The notes: generated from the sequence alone by a model not told the origin. A stretch of DNA of 64,000 nt from Brachynemurus nebulosus (GCA_035578155.1 JAPWDM010000013.1:11061527-11125526), one strand, 5' to 3'. Shown: positions 22,732 to 37,005, numbered from the stretch's first letter. Made by a program: numbers and translations.

Positions 22732-23548
22732 AGGGTTGCCAACTCTATCAATGAATATTTCGGGATTTAATGGGAACAAAATCAGGACGGGACAAGTAAA
22801 ATCGGGACTATCAAAAAAAAAAAAAAACGTTTTTAATCAACCAATAGGAAAGATATTCTTTTTATTTTCATTATTTATTACTAACAGCTACATATTTAAA
22901 ACATGGTGTTTTTTTTTTTATTGAAGAGGGGAAACTTTTTATAAGCTGAGTGTGGGATTCCCAGCCGGAAGGTGCAATAGCGGGTGTACCCACCAAAGCC
23001 CCCCTCTCTCTAACCATCATACTGGAACCGTGAAAGCAAAACCATGATCTTACAAACCTTTAAACAAAACAATTTCTTGAAGGTAATTTTACAATAATAT
23101 TTCTTTATTTTATTAAATTGAAAATCAAGTTTTTTAATTTTTAGATTTTTAATTTTATTTTTTGCTTATCAACTGTATTATTTTTGGAGAAAAACATTTT
23201 TCATAAAGTTGACCATCTTTGGCACTGATTATTTTTAGGCTACTCGAACGCCCCGCCGCTTACCTATTTCATGTACGTCAAATAATTTGTCGCATTTTTT
23301 GGAGAGATTTTAATGAGTTAATCTGGCAATACTGTAAGCTGTATAAGTTACTAATCGGCCGTAATTACTTCCTTGGCCGTCGTGACATGCAAGCGCGATA
23401 ATTTGGAAACAATAATAGCGAGACTGGCGGGACAAAAAATGTAAAAAAATCGAGACAATTAGGGTCCCGCCACTATTGTTGTCGGGACGCGGAACACAGG
23501 CCTAAGATCGGGACACCCCGATCAAATCGGGACAGTTGGCAACCCTAG
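22732..23548. mobile_element. AGGGTTGCCAAC-ended DNA element, hAT-like
   Basis: Terminal inverted repeats AGGGTTGCCAAC / GTTGGCAACCCT are flanked by TAGTAACT (22724-22731) and CAGTAACT (23549-23556), an 8-bp duplication with one change. The paralogous D3 flank near 26400 reads 'ttggtagtaactctgtcc' without the insert, which is an empty site. No transposase. Insertion postdates the D2/D3 duplication. Confidence 0.7.
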
Positions 23549-24478
23549 CAGTAACTCTGTTCTGCGATGGTGGTCAGTGTTGCCAAACTGACCCGACAAA
23601 TATTAGTCAAAATCCCAGCAAAAATGCATATTTGGCGGAAAAATCCAAAAATAAAGTGTTTTGAAAACAATCATTACTTAATATAAACTTGTAATTTCAT
23701 TATTTGACTTTATCAATATTAAGACCAGCAAAAAACCAAACAGAATTTTTTAACCAATCTACAACATGTCGACCCCTTTCAGTGTCTCAAAACACCATTA
23801 TCAAGACAAGAATATAATAATCAATAAAAATAAAAAATTAAAAAATTTTAAAAAAATTTTTTCATAAACAAAAGAAACTAAAAACCTTTTAGTTTGGATC
23901 AAAACCAATCAAATCAAACAATGTCAAATATAGCAACTCGTTGGTTGCAAAAAAGGAAATATGTACATCACTACAAATGATATACGAAAACGGAAATGTG
24001 AAACAACAAAACATCTGAAGGCCAAACTTGCAACAGAGAACAGAAAAAGTAAAAGAAGAAAGAAAAAATCATTTTTAGAAAAAAACATCTGTAAAAGCCA
24101 CCAATCGCCTTTATGAATCACATATTCAAATTAGTTCCATTGACTTTCGTCTAAATCCATTGTCAGAAAACATGTTGATAAATCCATTTTGATATCCATT
24201 AATTGATATTGTATGAAACACGTGTCGAAAATTTAAAATCTATTAAGTCTAATCAACACGGGAATAAATACCTAACAATTTTACAGTATCTTTCATATTT
24301 CACTGAAAAACATGGGTTCCGAGTTACAAATTTGTTGACATCAAAATTTAATTTTTAAAAGATTTATTTAGAAAAGTGTCAAACTAAAGATTTTTGTCAG
24401 TTTATTTCATTAAAACCGTCAAGTATAAATAAATTGAATAAAAAATTATGGTAAAGTTACGAATAGAAATAAACTTAC

Positions 24479-25381
24479 ATCATTTACTAAACTGTCATAA
24501 CCATAGATAATGATTCCAATCGTGTATAAAAGCACAATTAGATTTAGTATTGATAGTACAATTTCGTACCCCTGTAGCATAATAAATGAACGCTGGACAA
24601 GAAAACTTAAATCAATGACTGACATTAAAAACATTGATATTCGAAAAATACCATCAAATTTTATAACAGTGTCATACAAAATATTGTAATTCCGATCCAC
24701 CACTTTTAAACATTTTATTATAATATAATCATTTTGAAAATTTTGTAGATTGTTCAAACAAAAATGGTTTAATAGAGCGAAATAGGCGCGAAACATCCAT
24801 AGATAAACTAATAACTGACAGTGTAATAGATTAAGCCAAATTGTTAATAAAATATGTAGCAAATTTTGTATTAGTATTTCACGAAATGATATTATATTGT
24901 TAAATCTAATTAAAGTCCGAATGAACTTAAGTACATCGGCTTCAATTATTTGAAGAAATGTCACAAGTACAAATAAATAAACGTATATTTTTAATCGTTT
25001 ATGTTCGAATTTTTGATTTAAATTTAAAAAACAATCGCGTTCCACTGAATTCAATTGTTTAAATATATTCAAAAGATCCTGATAATAATAATAATGTATG
25101 AAAATAAGTAAATTCATTAAGAAATAGACCACGGCCACGAAAGAATATGAGATGATGTGAATAAACTGATTAATTTGTTTTGACTCAAATTCGAAAAAGT
25201 AAATTGAGTATAGAGTGTAAATTAAAATAATCGGCGCAATAATAAAGTAACATTTAGTTGGTTTTTCGAAATTTTTTGTTTGGTTCTTTTGAAAATTTTT
25301 ATCAAGTATTCCGGAATATATTAAACAAATATGCAACGGATTTAAAGTCTCTAAAATTTTTATATTTTGATTTCTAAACAT
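24479..25381 (-). CDS. Gustatory-receptor-like exon D2 (7tm_7), N-terminal 301 residues
   Basis: D paralogue, 301 codons from ATG 25381 (MFRNQNIKILETLNPLHI). It is the only receptor exon in the window whose last codon is GAT rather than GAG (YDSLVND, donor GTAAGT), so Glu is replaced by Asp just before the splice. Otherwise typical: LNSVERDCFLNLNQKFEHK, LWMFRAYFALLNHFCLN, KCLKVVDRNYNILYDTVIKF, six hydrophobic segments. The 3' flank is shared with D3 and D5 for hundreds of bases. The open frame continues ten residues past the donor with no TM7. Intact. Confidence 0.8.
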
Positions 25382-25499
25382 TACTTTAGATTATTATAGT
25401 TTCTGGTCACTTCAACACAATAGTGGCATAAATATAAAATATTTAAACGTAGAACACCTTTCCTAACTGATTCAATTAATAATAATTAGAAAATTATCG

Positions 25500-25549
25500 A
25501 CCCTAATGGAAAATTATACATTGTAGAGTAAGGGTGGATATTATCAGAA
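25500..25549 (-). promoter_or_regulatory. Conserved D-gene upstream block (D2)
   Basis: 'accctaatggaaaattatac' followed by 'gtagagtaagggtggatatt', 119-168 bases upstream of the D2 start codon. Confidence 0.45.
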
Positions 25550-25839
25550 ATTACCTATATGGTTTTATGATAATAACTTTAAGACTTTAAGTCTCTAAAA
25601 TTACAAAATCAAATAGATCTTAGAATAAAAAAAGTCCCCTCGAAGTTTCGTGTTAATTTGAAAACCTATCATGGAGAAATATGCATTGTAATACAAATTA
25701 GTTTCAAAGATTAGCATGCAAAGTAACTTAGTTTAAGAAAAATTTGAAGTATATTCATTAATTTATTGAAAATTGTTTAAACAGCAAATTGGTAGTTAGT
25801 AAATTACATGTACATTTCAAGCTGCTCATTGGTCATTCC

Positions 25840-26420
25840 AATGTAGGTAAATACGAAAAAATTGAAAAGAAATTTTTATTGGGAATTTTCAAAGCCATAG
25901 CAATGAAATATTAAATTAATTAATTTAAGAAATAGTCCGTTTGAATTTTATAATATTTCTGATTAAATTTGTATTTTCAATAAATCAGATTTGTTGCCTA
26001 AAAGCAATTTAACTTGAAGAACTGTAAACTCACGGATACTCCAGCTATGCTGTCCTATTCGATTTACCGGGCTTACTCTACAATGTAATTATTAGTTTAA
26101 TAAATATAATTAGTTTTTGTATACATGTATCAATGTATGATTAAATTGTTTGTCTGTCTTATCAAACGAGCATTCTTGGGGGCAAATTAAATAAAAAAGT
26201 GGCGGCTGCTAATGTCCGAAAAGAACACAGAATCAGTGGCTGTCCAGAAGGGGGTTACGGGGGATACATCCCTTCTCGAAATATTAAAATATAATTAAAT
26301 GGCTATGAACTGAACTCATCTAGAGAATAAATATGAAACAACCCGATTGAAAATTTATGAAAATTATTGTTAATTAAATTTGTGCTCTTGTATAAACTGT
26401 CTTGGTAGTAACTCTGTCCT
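25840..26420. repeat. Duplicated D-gene 3' flank (D3 unit)
   Basis: Homologue of 22140-22731, with the unoccupied target of the 22732-23548 element at about 26400. Lies in the presumed intron of D3. Confidence 0.6.
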
Positions 26421-26740
26421 GCGATGGTGGTCAGTGTTTCCAAACCGACTCGACAAATATTAGTCAAAATCCCACCAAAAATGCATATTTGGGGGAAAAA
26501 TTCAAAAGTAAAGTGTTAACAATCATTAATATTATATGAAACACTTGTGGAAAATTTAAAATCTATTGAGTGTAATCAAAGTGGAGTAAATAACAATTTT
26601 ACAGTATCTTTTATACTTCACTGAAAAACGTGGGGTCCAAGTGAGGAATTTGTTGGCACCTAATTTTAGTTTTTAAAAGATTTATTTATAACAGAGCCAA
26701 AATAAAGATTTTTGTCAGTTAATTTCATTAAAACCGTTAA

Positions 26741-27342
26741 AGACGTTCGAGCGCGTCCACAAAACACTACAGAATAATGTTATGTAGCTACCACAAAACA
26801 CTATACCTGTATGTTGTGCATACAGAGCTTGTACTTGTCCATGTGTCATATCGTGTCGTGTATATGGGTGATTGCTATACGTACCACCTATATACTCATC
26901 TATGACATCAATGCATACACAGTTGTTGATTGAAATTTCGTAGTCTGATTTGACCTTGTATGTATATTATGTACGGTTACACATCAAAATCTACCCGAAT
27001 ATTAATTTCAATAATTAATATTTCATTTTAACGTTCATCAACACGATTTTTTTTGTGCAATTATATAAATTGCATATTTCAAAGAATATTTTTAAATATT
27101 TTTTATTATGGTATCTACTCTTAGACTATACTTTCTATAATTTTTAAATTGAAAAAATGCTGTTTAGAATATTTTTTCCTAATAGCTCTGTGTTAAAAAT
27201 TTGATTTTTAATTGTCAATTACTTTAAGAAATGATCTGTGAAGGCCATAAAATCTTTGAGGGAAGATAACTATGTAATTGAACTTGTCAATTCTCTAAAA
27301 TTAAAATTTTTATCTACTATTAGGTTTGACGCACGAACGTCC
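26741..27342. mobile_element. TTAA-type MITE with GACGTTCG ends
   Basis: Left end AGACGTTCGAGCGCGTC, right end GACGCACGAACGTCC (reverse complement GGACGTTCGTGCGTC), with TTAA on each side (26737-26740 and 27343-27346). The D2 flank has 'aaaaccgtcaagtataaata' at the equivalent point, i.e. uninterrupted. A 602-bp insert without coding capacity. TTAA duplication fits piggyBac-type mobilisation. Confidence 0.65.
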
Positions 27343-27402
27343 TTAAGTATAAATAAATTGAATCAAAAATTATGGTAAAGGGACGAATAGAAACAAACTT
27401 AC

Positions 27403-28305
27403 CTCATTTATTAAACTATCATAACCATATATAGTGATCCCAATCGTGTGTAAAAGAATAATTAGATTTAGTATGGATGGTACAACTACGTACCCTTGTA
27501 GCATAATAAATAAACGATGAATAAGAAAATTTAAATTAATGACTGATATTAAAAACATTGATATTCGAAAAATACCATCAAATTTTATAACAGTGTCATA
27601 CAAAATATTGTAATTCCGATCCACCACTTTTAAACATTTTATTATATTATAATTATGCTGAAAATTTTGTAGATTGTTCAAACAAAAATGGCTTAATAAA
27701 GCGAAATATGCACGAAACATGCGTAGATAAACTAGTAATTGACACTCTAATAGATTAATCCAGATTGATAAGAGAATATTTAATAGATTTGGTATTATCA
27801 ATGCACGAAATGACATGCCTTTTTTAAATTTATTTAAAATTTCAATAAATGCAAGTGCATTGAATCCAACTAGTTGCAACAGTGCTACAGTTACAAATAA
27901 ATAAGCGTACATTTTTAATTGTTTATGTTCGAATTTTTGATTTAAATTGAAAAAACAATCCCGTTCCACCGAATTCAGTTGTTTAAATATTCTCAAAAGA
28001 TCTTCGTAAAAATAATAGTGTATAAAAATGAGTAAATTGATTGAAAAACAAACCACTGCTATGAAAGAATATGCAATGATATGAATAAAACGATTAATTG
28101 GTATTGACTCAAATTCGAAAAAATAAATTGAGTATATGGTGAAAATCAAAATAATTGGCGCAATTATAAAGTAGCACTTAGTCGGTTTTTCGAATTTGTT
28201 TGTTTGGTTCTTTTGAAAATTTTTATCAAGTATCCCCGAATATATTAAACAAATGTGCAACGGATTTAGGGTTTGTGAAATTGTTATATTTTGATTTTTA
28301 AACAT
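27403..28305 (-). CDS. Gustatory-receptor-like exon D3 (7tm_7), N-terminal 301 residues
   Basis: D paralogue, 301 codons from ATG 28305 (MFKNQNITISQTLNPLHI), ending YDSLINE with donor GTAAGT. Distinctive residues are ITISQ at positions 7-11, FNLNQKFEHK with Phe replacing Leu before it, and LLECQLLVYLRMFRAYFALL around TM4, where a Glu replaces the usual His. TM2, TM3 and TM5 follow the D pattern. The 3' flank contains the GACGTTCG-ended MITE about 60 bases after the donor. No TM7 exon is seen down to D2. Confidence 0.8.
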
Positions 28306-28430
28306 TATTTTTGAATGTTATTATAGTTTGTCCACTTCAATACAAGAATTGTATCAATATGGAATAGAATGAGTATTTAGATGTAAAAAAACCTTAATTG
28401 ATTCATTTAATAATAATGAGATAATAATCT

Positions 28431-28480
28431 ACCAAGTGAATACTTATACATTGTAGAGGAAAAGTGGATATTGTCAGATA
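28431..28480 (-). promoter_or_regulatory. Conserved D-gene upstream block (D3)
   Basis: 'cttatacattgtagaggaaa' and 'agtggatattgtcagata', 126-175 bases upstream of the D3 start; slightly diverged from the others on its left side. Confidence 0.4.
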
Positions 28481-29639
28481 CTATATATGTTTTAATGGTG
28501 AAAATTTAAGGACTTTGAATCGCTAGAATTACAATATAAAATAGATTTTAAAATAAAAAAAGTCCCCTCGAAGTTCTTTTGTCGTTTTGAAAAACCTATC
28601 GAGAAAAATTGCCTAGTACCTAGTACAAATTAGTTTGAAAAATTGGTATTTAAAGTAACTTTATTGAAGAAGAACTTGAAGTATAAGTATTCATTAATTT
28701 ACTAAAAAGTATGTTAATTTTCTTTCTTTTTTGTTTTTTATAGAACAGCAGTTGGCAGTAAAATACAGTTCTAACTTTTCATTGATTATTTTCAAATCCA
28801 TGGTAACATCCACAGATATACAAGATCTAAATTTCTTATTTCATAATTACTGTGCCCGCTGACGTCGGCAAATGACGTGGACACCTCTACTCCTACCAAA
28901 TGATTATGAGATTATGACACATACAACAAAACACATTATTTGTATCTATACAAACATATTGTGAATGTGTTTGTGCAATATGGTGATGTATAACTGGGCA
29001 CCTTGCATATATATAGTATATACTGTCATGGACCACCTATGTGACTAACAATTAAAAATAAATTTATTTATTTTAAGAAAGATATCCCTTTATTTTGAGA
29101 ATTTTTTTGTTCAATGGAATTTTTGTACTTAAATACGACACACTTCATATTTTTTTCTGTTTAAATTTCATGAGTTGATTAAAGAAACAATGATACTAGT
29201 TACGAGTTGAATCCTATGACGGACAGTAACAGACTAAATCAGAGGCGGTGTAAATTGACACAACATTGCACCTTACGAACGACAGATTTCTATATGTACA
29301 TTGCTTCTACAATGTTCTGTAGTAACATCCAATTCATATTATTTGGTTGTTACATATGAAATGTCCGTTTTCAGTGAATCAGTAGTTGTAAATAATAAAC
29401 AAATATGGAATACCATAAAGTAGCGCTCAAATCTATTAATATTAGAATCAGTAGTTATTGTGAAAGGACCTATTGATATTTGATGACGACTTATGGTAGC
29501 AATAGAATTCCTTTCTTGAAATTGACAAACCATCGTCGTACTGTTCATTCAGTACACGTGTCTCTGTCTTCTCTAAATACTTGGTTAATTTCCCGAGCAG
29601 TTTCGACGGCATTTAATACTTTTAGCGAGTTTCCAGAAT

Positions 29640-29775
29640 GGATACACGCTATTTCAGCCGCTGTCATAACGCGACCTGAGCCCGGGACTATGGCAGAAAT
29701 TTGTTTTGAGGTCCCTAGAACCCGAAAATAACCTTCACTAAAATTTATATATATATATATATGTATATATATATG

Positions 29776-29820
<45 letters not shown>

Positions 29821-29945
29821 CCGCACGATAACTCTCGAACGAAATGTCCTAGGATTACGAAATTTGGTGAGAACGTTGGAAGTCCAAAAATCTTGGATGA
29901 GTTCTTCGGCCAGACGTGTCTGACCTCAGGAACATGGTTTTTCAA
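29640..29945. repeat. TA-anchored repeat family, member 1
   Basis: Left part 'gagtttccagaatgg ... ggtccctagaacccgaaaat', a TA tract (29748-29816), then 'cgataactctcgaacgaaat ... tcttggatgagttctt'. The same two modules flank TA tracts at 60180-60560, and the second also at 30815 and 61257. Confidence 0.65.
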
Positions 29946-30235
29946 TAAGGAGATATTTGATATGGATTATCCACATACTATATTTCGTTACTGAAGTCAA
30001 ATAACGACTTATAGAGTTAGTATGTACATATCAATATGTATGTAGTAAGATACTATATATGTACATATTCCTCAAAGACCTATGCATGTACCATTGATAT
30101 ATGAATACTATTCATCTATCTATGGCATGTACATAATTACGAATTAAAAAAGCCGCCAAGTGCAAGTTGTACTTGCGCCAATAGTGTTCCGTACAAGCAG
30201 TGATTATTATAGATTTAATGTAATATGTAGCATAT

Positions 30236-31135
<900 letters not shown>

Positions 31136-31739
31136 AAAAGGTAAAGAACACGAACACCTCTTGATAACATTTCTACAAATGATAAGAAAGTATTTATATT
31201 TTAAGTTTATAAAGCAGGTATAGTATTACAACTCTAAGAAAAAAGTAAACGTAATAAAATTTTACAAGTTGGATTTACACTATAGCAAAAAATGAAATAA
31301 ATTATTTTCAATACGAAACTGCCCCCTTGCAGCAACATTCATAAATATTATTTTTCAATTAAAAATAGAAAATAGTAATACAAAACACGATTTAGAAATA
31401 TTAAATTATAATTTAAAACTATAGTTTTAAAAATTATATACATTCATTTAACTTTTTAAATTATAATGCGTAATTAAATTAAGAATTTCATTTATTATTA
31501 AAATACATAATTCAGTTCTTAAAAAATACACAGGATATTATAAATTAAAAAAAAAATAATTGCACTTTACATTATAAAAAAAACTAATAACGGTAAACAG
31601 CGTCAACGGCGTCAACAGTTCCATATAAAGTGTACTAGTTGTCAAAATAGTGTATTCTTGATTTTTTAACTTATATCGATTAGTTTTTCGGAATTATTCC
31701 TATAATCGTCAGGGAGTTAAGATCAAAAATTTTAGCCCC

Positions 31740-31946
31740 TTAAGCGGCTAACCCGAATTAACTCATGTTGATGACATTTGTCGATTGTGCCGCCATTTTA
31801 TCTATCGTGCTTGTCATATATCAAAATTTTAAATGGGGTAAACTCCATATAACTTCTATTTGTAACACAGATTCCAATTTAATTTGCACAACACTTTTGA
31901 TGCTGGCATGTAAAACAGCAACCGTCCAGTTTAACAAGCCGCTTAA
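31740..31946. repeat. Possible small TTAA-ended element
   Basis: TTAAGCGGCT at 31740 is matched by AGCCGCTTAA ending at 31946, about 200 bases apart. The inverted ends are only ten bases long, so chance is possible. Confidence 0.25.
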
Positions 31947-33770
31947 AAGATTAAAATGATTACCCAACTTGACTACAGCGCCACAGTCACTACTTTGTTT
32001 CCATTAGACTAAAGCCATTTTGTTTATATATTTATTTTGTTTCGAGTACCTCGTGATTCATTTTTAATTGTTATTAATTTTGATTCTTTTGTAACATTTT
32101 TCTAAATTTTGTGTAACACTGTTTTCTTAGTTTTATTATTATTTTTTTTATTAATTTTAATTTTATTAAGTTTAATTTTCAATTTTTAATATCATCACTT
32201 TTAACGATTTTGTCAATTTAAATTTTATCGAATTGTTTTATGATTTCAAATGTATATGTTAAAAAAAATGTATATGTCAAATGTAATGTTAAATATTAAA
32301 AATTAAAATTATTATGTATTTAAAGTAACACCTTGACGGTCGCTGACGTCATAAGACGTCAACTGAAACTTTACTAACTCACATATCACGTTGCACGACG
32401 TCAATAAATCCACATGAAGTGTATAAACGTCAAAATAATGTACCACTGGACGTTGTGTCATTAAAGGTTATGATCGTCATGGTATTAATATTTTTTCAAA
32501 ACTTAACTTTTCTTAAAATTTAATATATTTATCTTTGACTGATCGTTTACTTTTTTTGATTTTGTAAAATTTAGAAATATTTTATCCTGAAATATCATCT
32601 AGAAAAATTTGGTTTCATTACTTCCAAAGGTTTCAAACAAATTCAATAATAAACATGTGCTATTTCATAGGGAGTACAAGTAAATAAAAACTTTCAAATG
32701 GTTGTACTGTAAAATTACAAAAATGTCACATAACTTCTTCATGCATTTGTCCTCTCAATTATAATTTTCGAGTGGTGTTTGTTGTTTTTTTTTTATTTTA
32801 TCTAAGTTTGTTATTAATTTTTACTTATAAATAATGCTAGTAACTTTTTAATGTTTTCTTATATGTATTTCTACTTTAGTTTTCCATTAAATAGAATAAT
32901 TTCTTAATAGTTTTCTAAAATGAATTGAATTTGTAGATATTTAACTCCAGGGTGACACGGTATAATCAGTAAGAGTTATCAGTTACCACAAATCTGCCAT
33001 CAGGTGAAGACTCCGTATCTCCATGGAGAGACACATTAAAAATACCGTATGCTAGTTTTTTTTAGCTATGTAAATCCGACTTAGTTTGACAGATTTTTGT
33101 GTGAGAGAGATAAGTAAATTGAACTGTCACTGTACAAGCTGCTTTTTTATCCTTGTCATCTTATTTAACCAATCATATTTTTTTCAAAATTTTATTACCT
33201 TAACTTTTTTCTGGGAGTTGTAATATAATATAAACACACTCTATGAAGACCCCTTTTTACAACACACAAATTATTTTGACATTAACTCAATAGGTCCTTT
33301 CACAATAACTACTGATTCAAAACTGAACTGAAAACGGGCATTTCATATCTAACAATCCAATACATTTGAATTTTATAATTTTTCTGAACAAATTTTATAT
33401 TTTCTAAAACTCAGATTTGTTGCCGTTTAGCAATTTAATTTGAAGAACTGTTAACCCAAAAATATTCTTGCTGCGTGCTGTCGTATTCAAAATTAGTTGA
33501 TGTAGTTGTTATTGACCGCTCTTACTCTATTATGTAATAAATTAGTTTAATAGATTTAATTAATTAGTGTATCCATGAATATATTCAGTGCGTGTTGTAC
33601 GTTAAATTAGGGCTCTTCAGTGACTAGTACCTTTCACATCTAGGGTATATGAATACATATTTTTTTGGTTTCTTATAAAAATTAAGTGAAAATTTAAGTT
33701 CACTATATCTCTCAATACATAAATTTGAGAAGCTCAATATTGATAAAGCTACGAACAGAAATAAACTTAC

Positions 33771-34676
33771 CTCATTTATTAAGCTATCATAACTGTAGAC
33801 AGTGATCCAAATCGTGTATCCAAATATAATTAGAAATACAATTGAGGGTACAATTTCGTACCCTTGTGACATAATAAATAAACGATGAATAAAAAAACTT
33901 AAATGAATGGCTGACATTAAAAACATTGATATTTGAAAGATGCTATGAAATTTTAGAACAGCGTTACACAAAATATTATAATTCCGATCCACCACTTTTA
34001 AACATTTTATTATTATATAATTATGCTGAAAATTTTGTAGATTTTTTAAACAAATATGGTTTAAGAAAGTGAAATATCCGCGAAACATTCGTAGATACAC
34101 TAATAATTGACAGTATAATAGATTAATCCAGATTGATAAGAAAATATTTAGTAAATTTTGTACTATCAATGCACGAAATGATAGGCCTTTTTTAATTTTA
34201 TTTAATAAAATATCAATAAATGCAAGTGTATTGAATCCAACTAGTTCCAAAAATGCTACTGTTACAAGTAAATAAACGTACATTTTTAATTGTTTATGTT
34301 CGAAATTTTGATTTAAATTTAAAAAACAATCGCGTTCCACCGAATTTAGTTGTTTAAATATTTTCAAAAGATCTTCGTAAAAATAATAGTGCATAAAAAT
34401 AAGTAAATTGATTGAGAAATAGACCATTGCCATGAAAGAATATGCGATGATATGGATAAAACGATTAATTTGTTTTGACTCAAATTCGAACAAATAAATT
34501 GAATACATGGCGTAAATCAAAATAATTGGCGCAATAATAAAGTAACATTTAGTTGGTTTTTCGAAATTTTTTGCTTGGTTTTTTTGAAAATTTTTATCAA
34601 GTATTCCGGAATATACTAAACAAATATGCAACGGATTTAGAGTTTGTAAAATTTTTATATTTTGAGTTTTAAACAT
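33771..34676 (-). CDS. Gustatory-receptor-like exon D4 (7tm_7), N-terminal 302 residues
   Basis: D paralogue, 302 codons from ATG 34676 (MFKTQNIKILQTLNPLHI), ending YDSLINE, donor GTAAGT. It resembles D5 most closely (LNQNFEHKQLKMYVYL, FNTLAFIDILLNK with one extra Leu). It deviates at FRGYFTFLNHICLKNL after TM4 and YNILCNAVLKFHSIF before TM5, where a Cys replaces the conserved Tyr. The frame stays open 49 codons past the donor, to 33624. The tail is hydrophobic at first and then basic, and does not resemble a Gr C-terminus, so it is treated as intron. Intact. Confidence 0.8.
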
Positions 34677-34793
34677 TATTTTAGATTATTATCGTTTTTG
34701 TTCACTTCAACACAATAATGGCATAAATATAAAATATTTAAACATAGAACACCTTATCTAATTGATTCAATTAATAATAATTAGAAAATTATC

Positions 34794-34846
34794 GACCCTA
34801 ATGGAAAATTATACATTGTAGGGTAAGAGTGGATATTATCAGATAT
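34794..34846 (-). promoter_or_regulatory. Conserved D-gene upstream block (D4)
   Basis: 'accctaatggaaaattatac' then 'gggtaagagtggatatt', 118-170 bases upstream of the D4 start; near-identical to D2. Confidence 0.45.
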
Positions 34847-35159
34847 TACCAATATGGTTTTTCGATAATAATTTTAAGACTTTAAGTCTCTAAAATTGCA
34901 AAAACCAAATAGATTTTGGAATAAAAAAAGTCCCGTCCAAGTTTCGTGTTGATTTGAAAACCTATCATGGAGAAATATGCATTGTAGGTAATACAAATTA
35001 CTTTCAAAGATTAGTATGCAAAGTAACTTAATTTGAGAAAAATTTGAAGTACTCGTAATTCATTAATTTATTGAAAATTGTTTTAATTTTTTTTTCTACT
35101 TTGGCATTCATAAAACAGAAATTGGTAGTAAATTACATGTACATTTCAAGCTGCTCATT

Positions 35160-35720
35160 GGTCATTCCAATGTAGGTAATACGAAAAAATTAAAAAGAAA
35201 TTTTTATTGGTAATTTTCAAAGCCATAGCAATGAAATATTAAATTAATTAATTTAAGAAATATTCCGCTTGAATTTTATAATATTTCTGATTAAATTTGT
35301 ATTTTCTATAACTCAGAGATACTCCAGCTATACTGTCCTATTCGATTTATCGGGCCTACTCTATAATGTAATTAGTTTAATAGATTTAATAAATTTGGGT
35401 ATACATGTACCATTAAATTGTTTGTCTATCTTATCAAACGAGCATTTTTGGGGATAAATTAAATAAATGAATTAATGAATTAAAAAAGTGGCGGCTGCTA
35501 ATGTTAGAAAAGAACACAGAATCAGTGGCTGTCCAGAAGAGGGATACGGGGGATACACCCCTTCCTGAAATATCAAAATATAATTAAATGTCTATGAACT
35601 GAACTCATCTAGAGAATAAATAATGTGAAACAACCCGGTTTGAAATTTATAAAAAGAACGGTAAATTAAATTTGTGCTCCTGTATTATTAGACTGCCTTG
35701 GTACTTGGTAGTAACCTAGT
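35160..35720. repeat. Duplicated D-gene 3' flank (D5 unit)
   Basis: Homologue of 22140-22731 and 25840-26420 with a ~45-bp deletion near 35315. Contains 'ggggataaattaaataaatg', the empty form of the target occupied by the element at 38242-38925. Confidence 0.6.
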
Positions 35721-36105
35721 TCTGCGATACTGGTCCGTGTTGCCAAACTGACTTGACAAATATTAGTTAAAATCCCACCAAAAAAGTGCATATTTGGGGG
35801 AAAAATTCAAAAATAAAGTGTTAATATTGATTAATATTATATGAAACACCTGTCGAAAGTTTAAAATCTATCGAGTGTAACTAAAGTGGAATAAATAAAC
35901 ATTTTACAGTATCTTTCATATTTCACTGAAAAACGTGGGGTCCAAGTTAGGAATTTGTTGACATCTAATTTGGTTTTTAAAAGATTTATTTATATAAAAG
36001 AGTCAAATTAAAAATTTTGTCAGTTTAATTCAATAAAAAAACAGTTGAGTATTAATTAAATTGAATCAAAAATTATGGTAAAGTTACCAATAGAAATAAA
36101 CTTAC

Positions 36106-37005
36106 CTCATTTATTAAGCTATCATAACTATAAATAGTGATCCAAATCGTGTATGAAAGTGTAATTAGATTTAGTATTGATGGTACAATTTGGTACCCTT
36201 GTAACATGATAAATAAACGATGAATAAGAAAACTTAAATGAATGACTGACATTAAAAACATTGAAATTTGAAAGATGCTATGAAATTTTATAACAGCGTC
36301 ATACAAAATACTGTAATTCCGATCCACCACTGTTAAACATTTTATTATATAATTATGCTGAAAATTTTGTAGATTGTTCAAACAAAAATGGCTTAATAAA
36401 GCGAAATATGCACGAAACATCCGTAGATAAACTAATAACTGACAGTATAATAGATTAATCCAAATTGATAATAAAATATTTATTAAATTTGGTATTATCA
36501 ATGCATGTAATGGCGCGCCTTTAAATTTATTTAATAAAATATCAATAAATGCAAATGTATTGAATCCAATCATTTCCAAAATTGCTACAGTTAGAAATAA
36601 ATAAACGTACATTTTTAATTGTTTATGTTCGAAATTTTGATTTAAATTTAAAAAACAATCGCGTTCCACCGAATTCAGTTGTTTAAATATTTTCAAAAGA
36701 TCATTGTAAAAATAATAATGCATAAAAATGAGTAAATTTATTGATAAATAGATCAAGGCCATGAAAGAATATGCAATGATATGGATAAAACGATTAATTT
36801 GTTTTGACTCAAATTCGAAAAAATAAATTGCATACATTGAGTAAATCAAAAGAATTGGAGCAATAATAAAGTAATATTTAGTTGGTTTCTCGAAATTTTT
36901 TGTTTGATTTTTTTGAAAATTTTTATCAAGTATTCCCGAATATGTTAAACAAATATGCAACGGATTTAATGTCTCTAAAATTTTTATATTTTGATTTTTA
37001 AACAT
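36106..37005 (-). CDS. Gustatory-receptor-like exon D5 (7tm_7), N-terminal 300 residues
   Basis: D paralogue, 300 codons from ATG 37005 (MFKNQNIKILETLNPLHI), ending YDSLINE, donor GTAAGT. Typical D motifs: YSGILDKNFQKNQTKNF, LNSVERDCFLNLNQNFEHK, LRMFRAYFALLSHFCLN, KCLTVVDRNYSILYDAVIKF. It has KFKGAPLHALIIPNLIN between TM3 and TM4, where D3 and D4 have a KKGxSFRALI loop. The 3' flank is colinear with those of D2 and D3. No TM7 exon recognised before D4. Confidence 0.8.
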
